Shown here: positions 42,875-56,200 of the stretch, piece after piece | Numbering within the stretch: the first letter of the stretch is position 1 | Layout: the number at the start of each line of letters is the position of its first letter | Source of the DNA: Vitrella brassicaformis | Taxonomy: Eukaryota; Sar; Vitrellaceae | Assembly: GCA_001179505.1 (NCBI GenBank) | Contig: CDMY01000347.1 | Coordinates: 64,363-128,362, forward strand | Direction: 5' to 3' | Length of the DNA: 64,000 bases | Notes under the pieces: model-generated | The model's input: only the letters and a program-made list of their open reading frames with translations | What the model was told of the DNA's origin: nothing | Databases searched by the model: none | Translations under genes and position numbers: made by a program

Positions 42875-44691
42875 TCAGTGCATCCGCCAGGAAAGCCCCA
42901 GCTCGCTCTGGGATATCCAATTCGACATGTGGTCCAGGGACCTCTCTACCCCTCTACTCGCGTCGGATGATGGACGTTCGGCCCGCGGCGACCCCACATA
43001 GCCGAAGGGATCGGAGCCCGGCACGCCCATGACGCTCTCCTCGATGGGGATGTGGAGGCTTACCAGCGAGTCATTGCTCCGTTTGGGCTCCAGTGGACAG
43101 CGGCTGTCCTCTGTCTCGGTCGTCTCGTCGGTAGCCATGGTGGTGCCCTTGGCCACCGGTGTCACAATGACGTCATCTGATGGACGGACACCAACACAAC
43201 CCCCCCATTCATGTCGGCCACCATGTTCGCCGTGTTGACGGACGTACCTGTTTGTGTGTCTGTGTCTTTGAGGCCCGATTGCTGCTGCTGCTGCTGCTGT
43301 GCGTTTGGTACGGCCGCCTTCTGCTTACGGCTCCGCTGTGCCCACCATGAGGCGAGGAACGCGTCAATGAGAATCTGCGTGAAGTGACCCAAAATCGCCC
43401 CGATAACCATCACACCCTGCAGCAAAGGAAAGGACAAGACGAAGCAGCAGAAGGTGATTCGGATCCGGTGATGATTTGACCAGTGGTCTTGTCTCACCCG
43501 TGCGCCGAGGGCAGCCGGGAGGAATTCGATGACGGTCACGCACACGGGGAGTGTCTTCTGCGACGCGCACACGACCACTGCCTTGCTGATCGCTGCAGTC
43601 AACACACACGGACCATGATTGAGCCGGCTGTGTGCAGAGGTCGGTGCGTTTCTCACGTGTGGGCAGCCGCAGGAGGAGAGATGCTGATGCGTTGATAGCG
43701 AGGTAGACCAAATGGAGGCCCACACCAAGGGCAGCCGTCGCAATGACCATCTCCACATGTAAATCGGCAATCTGCACGGACGACACACAGCAACAAGCCA
43801 TCACGCTTGTCTGGCGTGTTGATGTCTGTGTGCAGTGTCCTCTGGTGACTGACTGACCTGATCGACCGCCTTCGAGACGCTCATCCAGACGATGACAATA
43901 AGAAAGAATGCCGACGAGTGCTTCATGAGCTTCTTGTGCCTGTTGGCGAAGGCCAGTATGGGCTTCCACAACGACAGCAGTTTGCCCACGACCAGCGGGA
44001 CAAGGATCGAGTACGTCAGGTTGAGCAGCATCTGCACCCCGTCAATCCGCACCGTAATGCTCTCGCCCTCTTCCGCGCCGCCTTGTGACACATCGACTAG
44101 CAGCGGGACGCTGACGGGCAGCGTGAAGATGGCCAAGAAGTTGGTCACAACAGTGAAGAGCAACGCCAGTGGCTGGTTGCCCTCCGCTTGCTTCGTCAAT
44201 ATGACACCACTCGTGAGCGTCATGGGCATCAGAGCGAACAGCGCCAAGCCGAGGGATAGCTCCATTGGCACCAGCGGCACAAACACCAGGGCGAAGCCTG
44301 CCAGCGGAGTGATGACAATAATGGAGAAGACGCCATAGAGGGCTCCCTGCCAGCACTTGAGGCCCTCTTTCACTTCAGCGAACTGCAGCTTGAGGCCGGA
44401 GAGGACGAAGATGATGCACACGCAGATCCGGGAGACCAAGCCCGACGGCACAGGGGAGTCCACACCTGCCAGCCATTCGCCAGGCAGAGGGACCTGATCA
44501 CACGACAAACACGTCACTGGGAATGCAGCCATCCTCTGTGTCATCTGTGCTGCCCGCTCATCCCTTACCAGTGCTCCAAACACCACAAACACAACGAGAC
44601 CGACAGGTAAGAAGTGATTGTCGCAGAAATTGAATATTCCACGGCCCAGTCTTGCCAGCCAGCTTGGCTTTGCTTCTACTGAAGTCATCAT
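42875..44691 (-). CDS. SBF-like membrane transporter (RCH1/SLC10A7 type)
   Basis: Six exons (44569-44691, 43858-44493, 43657-43771, 43498-43592, 43248-43416, 42875-43176) give 479 residues. The N-terminal [22 protein letters not shown] and the following helices ([107 protein letters not shown]) match the SBF-like family (PF13593). [15 protein letters not shown] is the family's re-entrant helix region. The RCH1/SLC10A7 branch influences calcium entry and, in animals, Golgi glycosylation. The polar C-terminal tail (Gln-run, Glu/Ser-rich) is cytosolic and unusual in length. It is divergent from LSM5, with only 126 bp between start codons. Confidence 0.85.
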
Positions 44692-44817
44692 TGCCGATTT
44701 TGCCTGCGAGCTAGGCGATCAGCACTGTTTGCGAGCTTAACCCCGAAGAAAGAGGAAAAGCGGCTTTGGTGGCTTGAAGAGCCGACTTGGTCGCAGAGGC
44801 ATCCCTGCTGGACGACA
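44692..44817. promoter_or_regulatory. Compact bidirectional promoter with two TGCGAGCT elements
   Basis: The 126 bp between divergent start codons contain TGCGAGCTA (44705-44713) and TGCGAGCTT (44730-44738), separated by 16 bp. This is the clearest case for the element acting in transcription. Confidence 0.5.
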
Positions 44818-45108
44818 ATGGCAACCTCAAGCTCAGGAGCTGTCGCTGCTCAGGCGACTCCTTCGTATTTGCCGCTTGCTCTCATCGACAAGTGCATCGG
44901 GAGCAAGATCTGGATCATCATGAAGGGCGACAAGGAGCTGGTGGGGACGCTGAGAGGCTTCGACGACTTCGTCAACATGGTCCTCGATGACGTCACCGAG
45001 TACACCTTCACGAGTGAGGGCAAGCAGACGACGCAGCTGGACTCCATCCTGCTCAACGGCAACAACATCACGATGCTGGTGCCGGGAGGACAGCCGCCCG
45101 AGGAATGA
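44818..45108 (+). CDS. LSM5: U6 snRNA-associated Sm-like protein LSm5
   Basis: A single exon of 96 residues. [28 protein letters not shown] is the Sm1 motif, with [18 protein letters not shown]. The Sm2 part, [18 protein letters not shown], gives the IxxNGNNI signature that distinguishes LSm5 from other Sm-like proteins. LSm5 is in both the LSm2-8 ring that binds the U6 snRNA 3' end and the LSm1-7 ring of mRNA decay. Length matches the family. The N-terminal 15 residues (Ala/Ser-rich) are variable. It is one of the few intronless genes in the window. Confidence 0.95.
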   Translation: MATSSSGAVAAQATPSYLPLALIDKCIGSKIWIIMKGDKELVGTLRGFDDFVNMVLDDVTEYTFTSEGKQTTQLDSILLNGNNITMLVPGGQPPEE

Positions 45109-46158
45109 TTGACTGGCGATGATGATTTGATTTGAGTGCCTGGTTGAAGACTGAAGATGAGATGGCTCGTCGCTGTGTGATGTACAGTTGGGGGTCTACA
45201 TTTGGTTAATTGCTGAGACGGACGGACTTGCTTTCTGCATGACAGCTGCAGCACTGTCTGTGCTGTGCCTGACTCGCTCAGCTGTGGCTTCGGTGGTGTC
45301 GTGTCCACTCTCTCTTTCTATGATATATGCCGCATTGGTTGTCGGGCAATGATGCGTGCTGTGTTGTGTCTGCCGCGAGGATCTGCCGTGACCTCATCCT
45401 GGTGTATTCATGGGTGGAAGGTGCCTGGTGATGGCGTGAGACTGCTGGAGATTCGCCCCTCACGAGGTCATCGGCAAATCTCCAATGGTACATGCCGTAC
45501 CCCAGCATTTTCTCACCTGTGAATGAATGTGTACAAGATATGCAACAGGGAGGACAGAGAATGCTCACCGTGTTGTCGCTTACTGATGGTGTCGGTTTGA
45601 TGACTCGCCGTTGCCCTGCTGTTATAACTTCCATGCCTCTCGGCGATGTCTATCGGCTTTCATTGGTCGGGATGAGAGCAGCTGTGCATCGCCGAGAGGC
45701 AGGAACGCTACTGAAGGATCATCACACTGACCGCATTCAATGCTGAGATGGAGTCACTGACAAAAAACGTCCCCACACGGATTTACAAACCGTTAGAAAC
45801 GGCTGGACGGCGCGCGGGCGCGCACACGAAAGCGAGGGACAGCGAAGCGGAGGCAGGGCGCCAGCGGTCGGCAGCGCCACCCTGTGAGCCAGCCAAGAAG
45901 TGTTTGGCCGTGTGTACTTGTCTATCTCTCCGCTTTCCGTCTTTTGTAAGCCTGCCCCGCACCGCAGCGCACCCTGCCTCCCGACCCGACTGCCTTGCCT
46001 TGCCTTGCCTAGCCTGTCTATCTCTCTCTTTATATATTCTGACAGCTGCCTGCTACAGCCCTGCAGCAATTTATACTCAGAATTGATTTCCTTCCTCCTG
46101 GACTGACTGACGACTGCACATCGCACCCATCGAACACAACTGTCTGCAGACTATCGCA
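45109..46158. other. Intergenic, upstream of the GH16/lectin gene
   Basis: Positions 45109-45750 follow LSM5 and hold no convincing gene. Positions 45800-46150 include a GC-rich patch (GGCGCGCGGGCGCGC) and a short TATATA at 46031. No exact TGCGAGCTT is present. Confidence 0.4.
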
Positions 46159-49100
46159 ATGCTCATACAAGACGACACAAGACAGCAACCGACAGCCGGC
46201 GACCCCCCTCCCGCCCAGACACAGCCCGCCACAACCAGCAGCAGCAGCACCACCACCACCAGACGGCGGCACCCCCCTACCGCCTCCCTCCCCCTCCGCC
46301 TTCCCTCTCTCAGCTCTTTCAGCTGGGTCCTTGCGGTGCTGCTGATCGTCCTTTTGTCGTCCCTTCCCCTGTCGGTGCGTGCGCAGCGGCTTGAGATATG
46401 TCCATACGACGAGGGCTACGGCGAGTACGCGTTCTCGCCGAAGAGCGGCAAGTGCGAGAAGATCCACCTGGGCGGCGACATCTTCCCCGTCATCAATGCG
46501 ACTGACGAGCTGTTCCTCTACGGCAAGTTCGAGGCGCGCATCAAGGCCTTCCAGTGCAGCGGGGCGATTGTGACCTTCTTTCTCTATAAGCCCAACTCTG
46601 ACAAGCCCGGCAGCCAGTGGCAGGAGCTCGATATCGAGATATTCGGGTCGACGGCCCACCTGTGGGAGGAGGGGACGGAGAGCGGCGTGCCCAACACGTT
46701 CCAGTCCAACCTGATCACGGGCATCACGCCCGGCCGTGAGCTCAAGGAGGCCAAGCACGTGACCGACACCCGGCTTGACACGGAGTTCCACACCTACACG
46801 ATGGAGTGGACGCCGACGCGCATCGCGTGGTTCTTTGACGATGAGCTGGTGCGGGAGGACACCGACCCCGACTCGATGAAGAAAATGAACGAGTCCATGA
46901 CGCTACACATCAACGCATGGGTGGTCAACCCTCGTATCGAGATGTGGGCGGGCGTCTTCGACCCCGACTGTCTGCCCCTCACCGCCCAGTTCGATTACGT
47001 CAAGGTGTGGGACTACGATAACAAGACCGATGACTTCACGCCTCGCTGGTCCGACACCTTTGATGAGTTCAAGGAGTACAGCAAGGGCGGCAGGTGGGGC
47101 ATCGGCGAATACACTTTCGACTTCAACCGCGTCCAGTACGAGAAGAGCCAGGTGACCGCCAAGAACGGCACCCTGCATGTCGTGGTCGACCGGAAGAATC
47201 TTACGGCCGAGTACCCGCCCTACGGTGAGTGAGCCCCCAGGCCGCCCCGCACTCCTCTGCGGTCGATCATTCTGTCTGTCTGTCTGATATCCATCCTTGC
47301 TGCCTTGCCTCAGAGTCGATAGACAATTCGTGTTGGGAGCTAGACACGGCCATCAACGACTTCACTCTGGGGATAGAGGAGCTCGACAAAATCACGGTGC
47401 CGCTGTTCGAGAAGGCCAACACCTCCGACGCGTGCCAGGCGGCGTGCCAGGCCGAGTGGCGGTGTCGCCACTTCACCTTCACAGAGGGCTACGGCTGCGA
47501 ACTCAAATGGAACCGCACACAGGACAGCGTCAAGATCGCTGAGGGCGCCACCACCGGGCCAAAATACTGCGGTAAAGAGCCAACAGAGTGACCACACACA
47601 CATCGAAGGAGAGACACACTACTACATGTGCTGTCCTTTGTGCCTCGTCCGTCATCAGTTGAGTGGTGCATTGAGGAGCTTGAGGATGGCACGGACGTCA
47701 ACCAGTACTACCAGCTCGAGAACCTCAAGGCCAAGTCGCGCAAGGCCTGCGCCGACACGTGCCTGGAGACCACATTGTGTGGGGGCTACGTGTACCACCC
47801 CAAAAGCCACAACTGCCAGATGAAGGGCTTCCCCTCCGTCCCCAAGAACGTCAGCGACGAGAGCCCCCATTTTCAGGGCGGTGTCAAAATTGCGTGCGGC
47901 TACCCGGCGACCACCCCACCGCCAGAAGGTCGCCCCGCCCACACAGGCGGACACACATGGCCACATGGCATGGCCCCATTGATCTGTGTGTGCGAATTGC
48001 GTGCAGAGATATCGTGTTACAGCATGCCTGCCGACTACAAGGGTCTGGATGTGGGTGGCAAAGCCAAGGGCGTCAAGACGGCTTCCGAGTGCCAGGCGCT
48101 GTGTCAGGAGAACAAGCAGTGCTTCAACGTCGTCTATGGCGAGCAGTGGGGCGGGTGCTACCTCAAGGGTTGGGAGGTCGAGCTGGACAAAAAAACAACT
48201 GGCCTCATTGCAGGACCCAGAAGCTGCGGTGAGCGAGCGAGGAGACAGCGCACAAACAAATCGTCAAACCAGCACATCGGTGTCTGTCTTTCTTCTGTCG
48301 TCTTTCTGTTGTGGTCAGACCTGGATTGTGTCGAGGAGGGCTTCATCTACCACAGCAACGACACGCTCGGCCTGATGGACACCCCCTCAGACGCGCACAA
48401 GTCACCCGACACCTGTGCCATGGCCTGCGAGGACACGGCAGAGTGCTCCATCTTCACTTGGCGGGGGCCGCAGTGCCACCTGTTCGGCAAGGAGGACGAC
48501 AAAACCCCCCTGCACATCATCAAGGGCACACCCGACAAGGGGGACAAGTCGCTCAAGGCCGCCAAGAAGGAGTGCGAGTCGGTGTGCAAGGACGACACGA
48601 GCTGCCACAGCAGCCGTATACTGGAGGCCCAGTGCATGCTCATGCCACACGAGGAGAACAAGCCCGTCGTCAAGGTGCCCGTCTACGGCTACTACCACGA
48701 CGCCTTCGTGCCCTACGTCTCCGGCCCTGCCGCATGCCCCTCCCGCGCCAGCAAGGACCTCATCAACGACCTCGTGGCTGCGGGCATGCAGAACCTCACC
48801 GTGGCCCAACGCAAGAGGAACACCAACACACCCGACAAGTGCCCAGATGGGTATATCCGCGGCACCAACGGCGTCTGCTATCGTCTGAGCTTCGAGCGTG
48901 CCACGTGGGAGGAGGCGGAGGCCATCTGTGAGGGCGAGAAGGCGCACCTGGCCACTCCCACAACTGCCGAGGACCAGGCGAGCATCCTGGAGCTCTTCTG
49001 TCTCGACGACGGCATGTGCCTCGTCCCCAGGGACGGCTTGCACGACGGCGACTACTTCATCGGACTCAGAAGGACCAACAAGGTGGGTGGGATACATTGA

Positions 49101-52100
49101 CGGGGCAGGGGGGGATGTGAGCAAGCTGTGACGGTGGATGGTTTGTGCAGGGTAAGTGGCGGTGGATTGACGGCGAGAAGGTGACCTTCAGCAACTGGGC
49201 GGGGAAGCGCAAGACGCCGCTGCTCGACTACGGCCAGGGTGTGGCCCTCAAGATGCCTGCAGACGACAAGGGCAAGAAATGCGCATACATCTACGTACGC
49301 ACCAAGCAGCACAGAACACACAAGACCAGAAGAAAGATTTCGGCCAATGTTCCCCTGTGCTGTGCGCCTTTGTTGCCCGGCTGCAGCCGCAAGATTACTC
49401 GACAGGCAAGATCAACGGCGGCTGGGGCTCCATCGAGTGCCACACATCCGCCACAGCAGACTTCCGCCCCAAACGCGTCACCCGCAGGTACATCTGTGAG
49501 TACGATCCATCCTTCAAACCGCCGCCGCACGAGAAGAAACCTAAGGAGGGCAAGAAGAAACCCGTCACCAACACTACGTGCCCCTGCTGCTCTGACGGCG
49601 ACATGGACGGCAGCGATGTGGGCGGGCTGGCCAGCGGGGTGGAGTCGATCGCCGAGTGCCAGAAGATGTGTGACCAGACGGCCGACTGCTTCTATGTCGT
49701 GTTCGGGCGGCAGTGGGGGGGGTGCTACCTCAAGGGGTGGGACGCTGTGCCCGCTGACACCACCACCGGCAGCAACAAGAAGAAAGAACGGACCGACCTT
49801 GTGCACGCGCCAAGGAGCTGCGGTGAGTGAGTGAGGGTGAGAAAGACCCACCAAGGCCCCACGCGCCCCCACCTACGCTATTGTATTGTCTTGGTGTTTT
49901 TGTTGTTGGTTGCAGAGATGAGCTGCAGTGCGCAGGGCTTCACGCTGCCTTTGGGCGGGGACGACATCATCAAGACGGAGCCGGCCCACAGCCCGTCTGT
50001 GTGCGCCACCCGATGCAAGCAGATCAAGGGCTGCGAGAAGTACCTCTGGCGGGGCAGCAGGTGCCTCCTGCAGCAGCTTATGACGGTGAGTGAGTGAGTG
50101 AGTGAGTGAGTGGACAGACAGACAGACGGCCGAGTACTGATGTCATTCATGTCTGTCCGTGTGGCATGATGGTCTGTCTATCGATCAGAACTCCTCATCC
50201 CCGTCGCCCATCTTTGAGATGGCGGCCCTCGACGCGGCCACGTGCAACACTCTCTGCATGGACGACCCCCAGTGCACGGCGGGCGGCGAGTACCACCCCC
50301 CGTCATGCACCTACTCCAGCGACAAGTCGGCTCTCTTCACCCCAATCCACCCCTACTACCACGAGAGCATCGTGCCATCGGCAGTGGGGCCGGCCCCCTG
50401 CCCATCCCGCAACAGCACGGCTGCCTTGGCGCATGTGCAGGTGCAAGGGGGCGGCAAGTGCCCTGACGGCTACCAGATGGGGTCGAATGGGGTGTGCTAC
50501 CGGCTGTCCTTCGAGCGGGCTTCGTGGAAGGAGGCCGAGGGCATCTGCGAGCAGGAGTTCGGTCATCTGGCCACCATTAATGACGAGGTCGGAAGGAACA
50601 GAGACAACGAAATGCGCCACGTCTCTCTTCCCATCCATCCATCCATCCATCCATCTGTGTCATGCATTCAGGCCGAGCACAAGGCGATCATGGGTCTGTT
50701 CTGCAGCAGCAGCGGCGGCAACTCGTCGACCACCACGTCGCCCCACTGCTGGGTGCCGCAGGAGGGCCACCACGACTCGCAGGTGTTCGTCGGTCTCAAG
50801 ATGACGTCCAACGGCTGGCACTGGCTCGACGACATTGCCGAGAAGGGCAAAAAGGCGGGCGACCACAAGCTGATATGGGGCAAGAACCTCGGTGACGACC
50901 TGTCAGGCGAATGCGGATTCATCGCGGTATTTCCGTCTGTGAGTGGGGTGTGGTGTTTGGGTATGTCCTCATTCTCTCTCTGTGTCTGTGTGTGTGATGT
51001 GTGTGCAGCCGCAAGACCCCTCGACGGGTGCCTTGGTCGGCAGCTACGGCACCCTGGCCTGCCACAGGGCGTGTGTGCCGCAGCCGGCCCACTTCCCCTC
51101 TCCATCCCATGTCGACAAGTGGATCAACCTGCCCTCCTGCCTCACACCCGACAATAAGCACGGCAAGATCGTCCGCGTCACACGCCGATACGTCTGCGAG
51201 GCCCACCCCAAGTACGACGCCAAGAGCATGCAGAAGGAGATCGACATTGCCGAGCCGGCGGAGATCGGCGAGCCGGCCACGGACGAGGTCAAGTGCGCGT
51301 GGCCGCGGGTCGACCTCGATAGCAAGACCATTGCAGGTGGCAGGGGCGATGGCGTCAAGAGTTTGGCGGATTGTCAGGACATATGTGGGGACGTCATTGG
51401 CTGCCATTATGTGGTGTTCGAGCCGGACAAGGGCGCGTGCCACCTGAAGGGCTGGGAGGTGGGGCGCATCCGCACCGACGAGCGGCTCATCAGCGCCCCC
51501 AGGAGCTGCGGTAAGACAGACACCAAACCAGCCCGCCGCCGCTCAAACAACACATAAAAGTGTGGTGCGTTGTTTGTTCTTTCTTTCTCTCTCGCTGCGA
51601 GACAGACATGAGCTGCACCGACACAGGATACGAGTATGGTGTGGGTGATGGTTCTGCCATCAAGACCATCAAGCTGCAGCACCTCGACCGGAGCGACGCC
51701 AAGGCGCAGGAGCGGTCCGTTGACGAGTGCCGGGAGGCGTGCAAGAATGAGGAGGCGTGCCGCTTCTTCACCTGGATGCAGCCCGCCTGCCAGCTCATCG
51801 GCCGCCCCGAGGAAGACGCCAAGAGCGGCCTCTCCACTCTCCACCTCATCGGCGCTTCCAGCCAGTCGGAGTGCAACATCATCTGCGAGACCGACCCGGC
51901 CTGCAGACAGACCACCTTCCAGCCGCCCACATGCACTCTCAAGTCGCAGAACGCCCTCACGCAACGACACGCGCCGCTGTTCACTCAGTCCGTGGTCACT
52001 TACATGTCCGGCCCCGCACCGTGCCCATCGCGGCAATCGGACTTTGACAGCGACCCGAGGATGCGCGAGGACGGTGGTGTGGTTGGCGACGGGTGTCCGG

Positions 52101-53938
52101 AGGGATACTACCGTGGCGGCGACCGTGGTGGCTGCTACAAGGTGCATCTGGAGCGGCTCAGCTGGGACGAGGCAGAGCACGTCTGCATGGACGAGGGCGG
52201 ACACCTCGCGTCTATCGGAAATGCGGTCAGTCAGTGTTAGAGGACAGGACACATCACATCACAACACGCCACGCCACGCCACGCCTCCCGGCATTCATTT
52301 GTGTCAATCAACTGGATGTGGTGATGTGGTGTGTGCAGGATGAGGACTCAGCGTTCCTGCAGCTGTTCTGCTCGGATGAGAAGGCGTCGAGCTGTCTGCT
52401 GCCCCGCGGCGCCCGGCATGACGGGGAATACTACATCGGAGCCAAAAACGACCCCGCAAGCGTTAGCAGCACACACACACACATTGCTCGTCAATCCGTT
52501 TCCACCCCAATCAATCTCATCACCTGTGTCTCGTGTTTGGTCCTTGATGCGATGCAGTGTGAGGGTGCGTCGTGCTGGTCGTGGTCTGACGGCACGACAT
52601 GGAAGTACACCCACTGGGGCGGCAACCGCGGCCACCCTGAGCTGAAGTACAGGAAACTCGCAAAGATCAACCCCGACACCGAGCCAAAGGAGAAGGAATG
52701 CGCTTTCTTCTACGTAGGCACGCCACACACGCTCCCAAACAGACCAGACCACCAACACACCAACACACACACATTCAACACACACACGTGTCTCTCTGCC
52801 TGCGTGTAATGCAGCCGCAAGACGCCGACGGCAAGCCTAATGGCGGTTGGGGTGCGAGACAGTGCGAGTCTCATCGGCGGTTTGTGTGCGAGAAGCGGGA
52901 GATCCGGGGCAAGAGCGGGCTGGAGGAGCTCAAGGGCCGCACGGGGCCACTGCTGGCCGTCAAGCTGCTGCACCAAAACTATGACGCCGTCATGATGGTA
53001 CGCTGCGGTGTGGGAACAGAACAGTGGATCGATCGGTAGATGTCTCGTGTGTGTGTGATTGTGATTGTGCAGAGTGTGTCGAAGCTTCAGGCGTTGGTAG
53101 GGAAGCTCAAGGCGGCCATCGCTGCAGACCTGCACGTGGCCTCCGATGACGTCCACATACGGCAGCTACTCTCGGGATCCATCGTCGCACTTTTCGAGTC
53201 AGCCACCACACCAACACACACACACACACACGCACACACACACACAAATGCGGACAATAATAATCTGGCCTATCCTGTCAACGGATCAGGTTGACGGAGT
53301 CGAGCACAGTGTCTTTGGTGGATCAGTGGAAGGCCATCCTGAGGGACCCCTACTCCCACACCCGGCGGGCCTTCGCCGTCGACCCCCACTACCCCCCCTC
53401 ACTCACCATCTCACCCAACGGCAAGATCGTCCCACCTGCCTTCTCCTCATCTGACATTCCCCGGGCAACCTACCTCTGGCTCATCATCCTGCTCGTCTTC
53501 GGCGTGGTCATGTTCATGACGGCCGCCGTGTGGCTGGTGCTGACGGTCCGGTGCAAGCGACGGATGAAGCTCGTCAACACCGACCACCCCCGGAAGATCC
53601 ACAAGATCGTCATCTCCAGCGATGGCACCCGGCACACAACCCGGTCCCACAGCCGGACCCCCACACGGACACCCGCCGCCGCCAGAACGCCTAGCAGGAC
53701 CCCGCGGTCTCGACGGCACACAGATGGCGTGAGTGGGAGCGGCAGTTGCAGCAACAGGAGCAGGCGGCGGCAGCCGTCGCGGGAGGGCCCGACGCCCAAG
53801 CAGAGCATCCTGGGGGCGGTGGCAAGGGACGCGGAAATGGACAAGAAACCGATGACAGCCACAGGGGTCCCGCCGGGCGGGGGCGTTGGGGGGCATCCTA
53901 TCAGCCCGTCGGTCGAGAGGCAAGACAAGGTCCTCTGA
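46159..53938 (+). CDS. GH16 / PAN-like / C-type lectin modular membrane protein
   Basis: Seventeen exons sum to 2113 residues. A signal anchor (WVLAVLLIVLLSSLPLSVRA, about 56-75) precedes a glycoside hydrolase 16 domain with catalytic QELDIEIFG (E156, D158, E160). Cys-rich PAN/apple-like units follow, several ending GPRSCG or APRSCG. Three C-type-lectin-like domains lie at about 779-947, 1201-1393 and 1659-1822. They start CPDGY.R/M..NGVCYRLSFERA.W.EAE (third: CPEGYY, CYKVHLERLSWDEAE) and end RYICEY, RYVCEA and FVCEK. A CPSR motif (48733, 50400, 52020) precedes each lectin domain. A single helix, YLWLIILLVFGVVMFMTAAVWL (about 1958-1980), leads to a basic, Ser/Thr-rich cytosolic tail. Exons: 46159-47224, 47314-47571, 47659-47928, 48007-48228, 48319-49082, 49151-49294, 49387-49822, 49916-50085, 50189-50587, 50672-50926, 51009-51510, 51606-52225, 52339-52461, 52558-52713, 52815-52997, 53073-53197, 53290-53938. 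A wall-glucan-binding or -modifying surface protein is inferred. Confidence 0.9.
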
Positions 53939-56200
53939 GCGATGCGATCATGTTGATTCATGTCGTCATGCCTGTCCGTCTCTGTGGTGTGGTGTGGTGT
54001 GGTCCGTTCCGGACTTTGTCGATAGGGGCGGGTTGGGGTGGGGCGTGTGGATACGGTACCTGTGTCGGTGTCCGTGTTTGCTGGTTTTATTTAAGCCTCA
54101 CGTGTGGATGATGGATGGATCGATGCGTGTGTGAGTGAAGTGTGGGCGACGGTCGCGGTGTCGTGTTGTGTGTGGGAGGGAGTGCAATGCAGTGGAGCGT
54201 GGAGTGAGTGGCGTGGAGAGTGCGTGAGAGGGCGTGCGGTGCGGTGCGGCAGTCACAGAAGTGTGTGTGGTTGTGGTTGTGTTGGTGTGTCTGCATCCAA
54301 CCCACCCATCCCATCGATCGGATCTATCCTTTGATCTCATCCAGATGTTCATGCCGGCCATGCGTGTCTCGGCTGGTGGGGTGGCACGGCACTCACTGGT
54401 GTTATTTAAATCTCCTCTATCTTGCCCTATATGATTTACTCTCCCTCTCGCCCTCTCAGATCAGGTTGTTTGATTGTCAGTGGTCTATTTGACACCATTT
54501 TCACCGGACACGCCCGCCTACTAGCCACCTAGCCACGTAGCAACCCAGCGTCACGGGACATTTTATAGTGACAGATCGATGGATGGATGGATGTGTGCAC
54601 GCGCAGCAAAAGGGCCTAGGCCCGGCCCACGAGTGTCGATCCGTTTTTGGTTCCCTACCTCCCTCTCTCTCTCTCTCTCTCTCTCATTCATATCCCTCTC
54701 TCAGACGAGTGGCATGTCGGCCCGCACGCACGCACAACAGCTCACAGTCAGACTAACAGGGGTTGGTTGTACCTACCGGATGTATGCATGTATCGTAGCC
54801 ACACTGACGCCCAATTTTCTATTTGTCAGTCTGACTCTTCGCCCCTCTCTGTGTCTCTGTGTCTGTGTGTGTGTGTCATCACCCATATATATCAAAGTCC
54901 ACCCCTCTCCTCTGCCCCCACTCCTCTGCCCCCACTCCTCTGTCTGTCTACCGCCGTACAGTACATACTACACACACACGGTAGATAGCGGCCGGCGTGG
55001 CGAGGCGTGGCGAGGCGAGGTTACCCATTACCCTAACTAATTGTCTGTCTGTCTGGCTGTCTGTCTGTCTGGTCAAGACTTCACACACATCCATGCCAGG
55101 TGTACTCGATGCGATGCAGGTTTTGACGGACTGTTTGTGTGGATGCCATGCCGGCGTCTCTTCCCGTACCGACGCAGAGAGAGCGAATGATAAGTACTTA
55201 AGGGTCCTTGCCGCCTACCTATACCTACCGGGTACCTTGGTGGTGTGTCTGGTCTGGACCCTGTTTGTTCGTGTGTCGGTGTGTTTTGGTGCAGTGCAGT
55301 GTATATGATGCTGTTGTTGGTGTAAGTGTCGGTGTGGCGATGGATGGATGGATGGATGGGCGCTGTGTCCTGCGTCCGGTAGGTATAAGACGAGATGGAT
55401 GTAGGCAGTCAGTGTCTGAGTGGGCGTGCGTGGGGTGCATGATGTGGTGCATAGTTTCAGTCAGCGCACATTATATGAACGCGCTTTCACGCTGATGTGT
55501 GTGTGTGTGTGTTGGTCTGTCTGTCTGTCTATCTCCGTTGGTGTGTGGCTGTCTGCCTCTTTCTCTCTCTCTCTTTTTGCGTCAAGGGAAGGCGAGACAC
55601 CAAGCCAGGGTGGAGGTACTGATGGGCGCTGACGCGACACAACAAATGCATTACTGCTGGCCGGCACCCATGATGCATCTTGTGGACGGACTTGCGTCGC
55701 GCTCACACACACACACAGCCATCAGACACTCGGCCACCCACTTAATCGCCTCATTCGTCGTGTGCCTGACCGCCAACGGTGCGTGGCGTGCGTCTCCCTC
55801 TTTCTGTCCACTCCTCCCAGCTCTCGTCAAGTCTCGCTCTCCAGCTCGTGTGTCGTGTGCTCATGTGTGTATGTGAATGTGTGTGTGTGGGTGTGGGTGT
55901 TGGTTTCTGGCCGACACACCCAGGGTAGCGGGCACATTTGGTACCTAGATCTTTCTGCCCGCCTGCCCGACTGACTGACTGACCCGTTGAGTGCTTTGCG
56001 TGTGAGTGAGACCAATCCACTTAAGTGACTTACTGTCGCATCTATCTGTCGTCCGTAGGGTTCACACACACACACACGCACTCGTCTGTCTGTCTGTTGG
56101 TCTGTCTGTCTGTCTGCACCCACACAGATTCGTCCGCTCCACAAAACACACCACCGCCGTGGAGTCGTTGAATCGCTCGCATCCTTCCTTCGTTTCTTCC
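53939..56200. other. Intergenic, 2.3 kb without a recognised gene
   Basis: TG, CT (54660-54686), CTGT (55041-55068), GGAT (55340-55357) and GTGTGT tracts dominate. No frame offers spliced protein with a known domain. Many short frames encode only low-complexity Cys/Val or Thr/His runs from the repeats. Confidence 0.5.
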
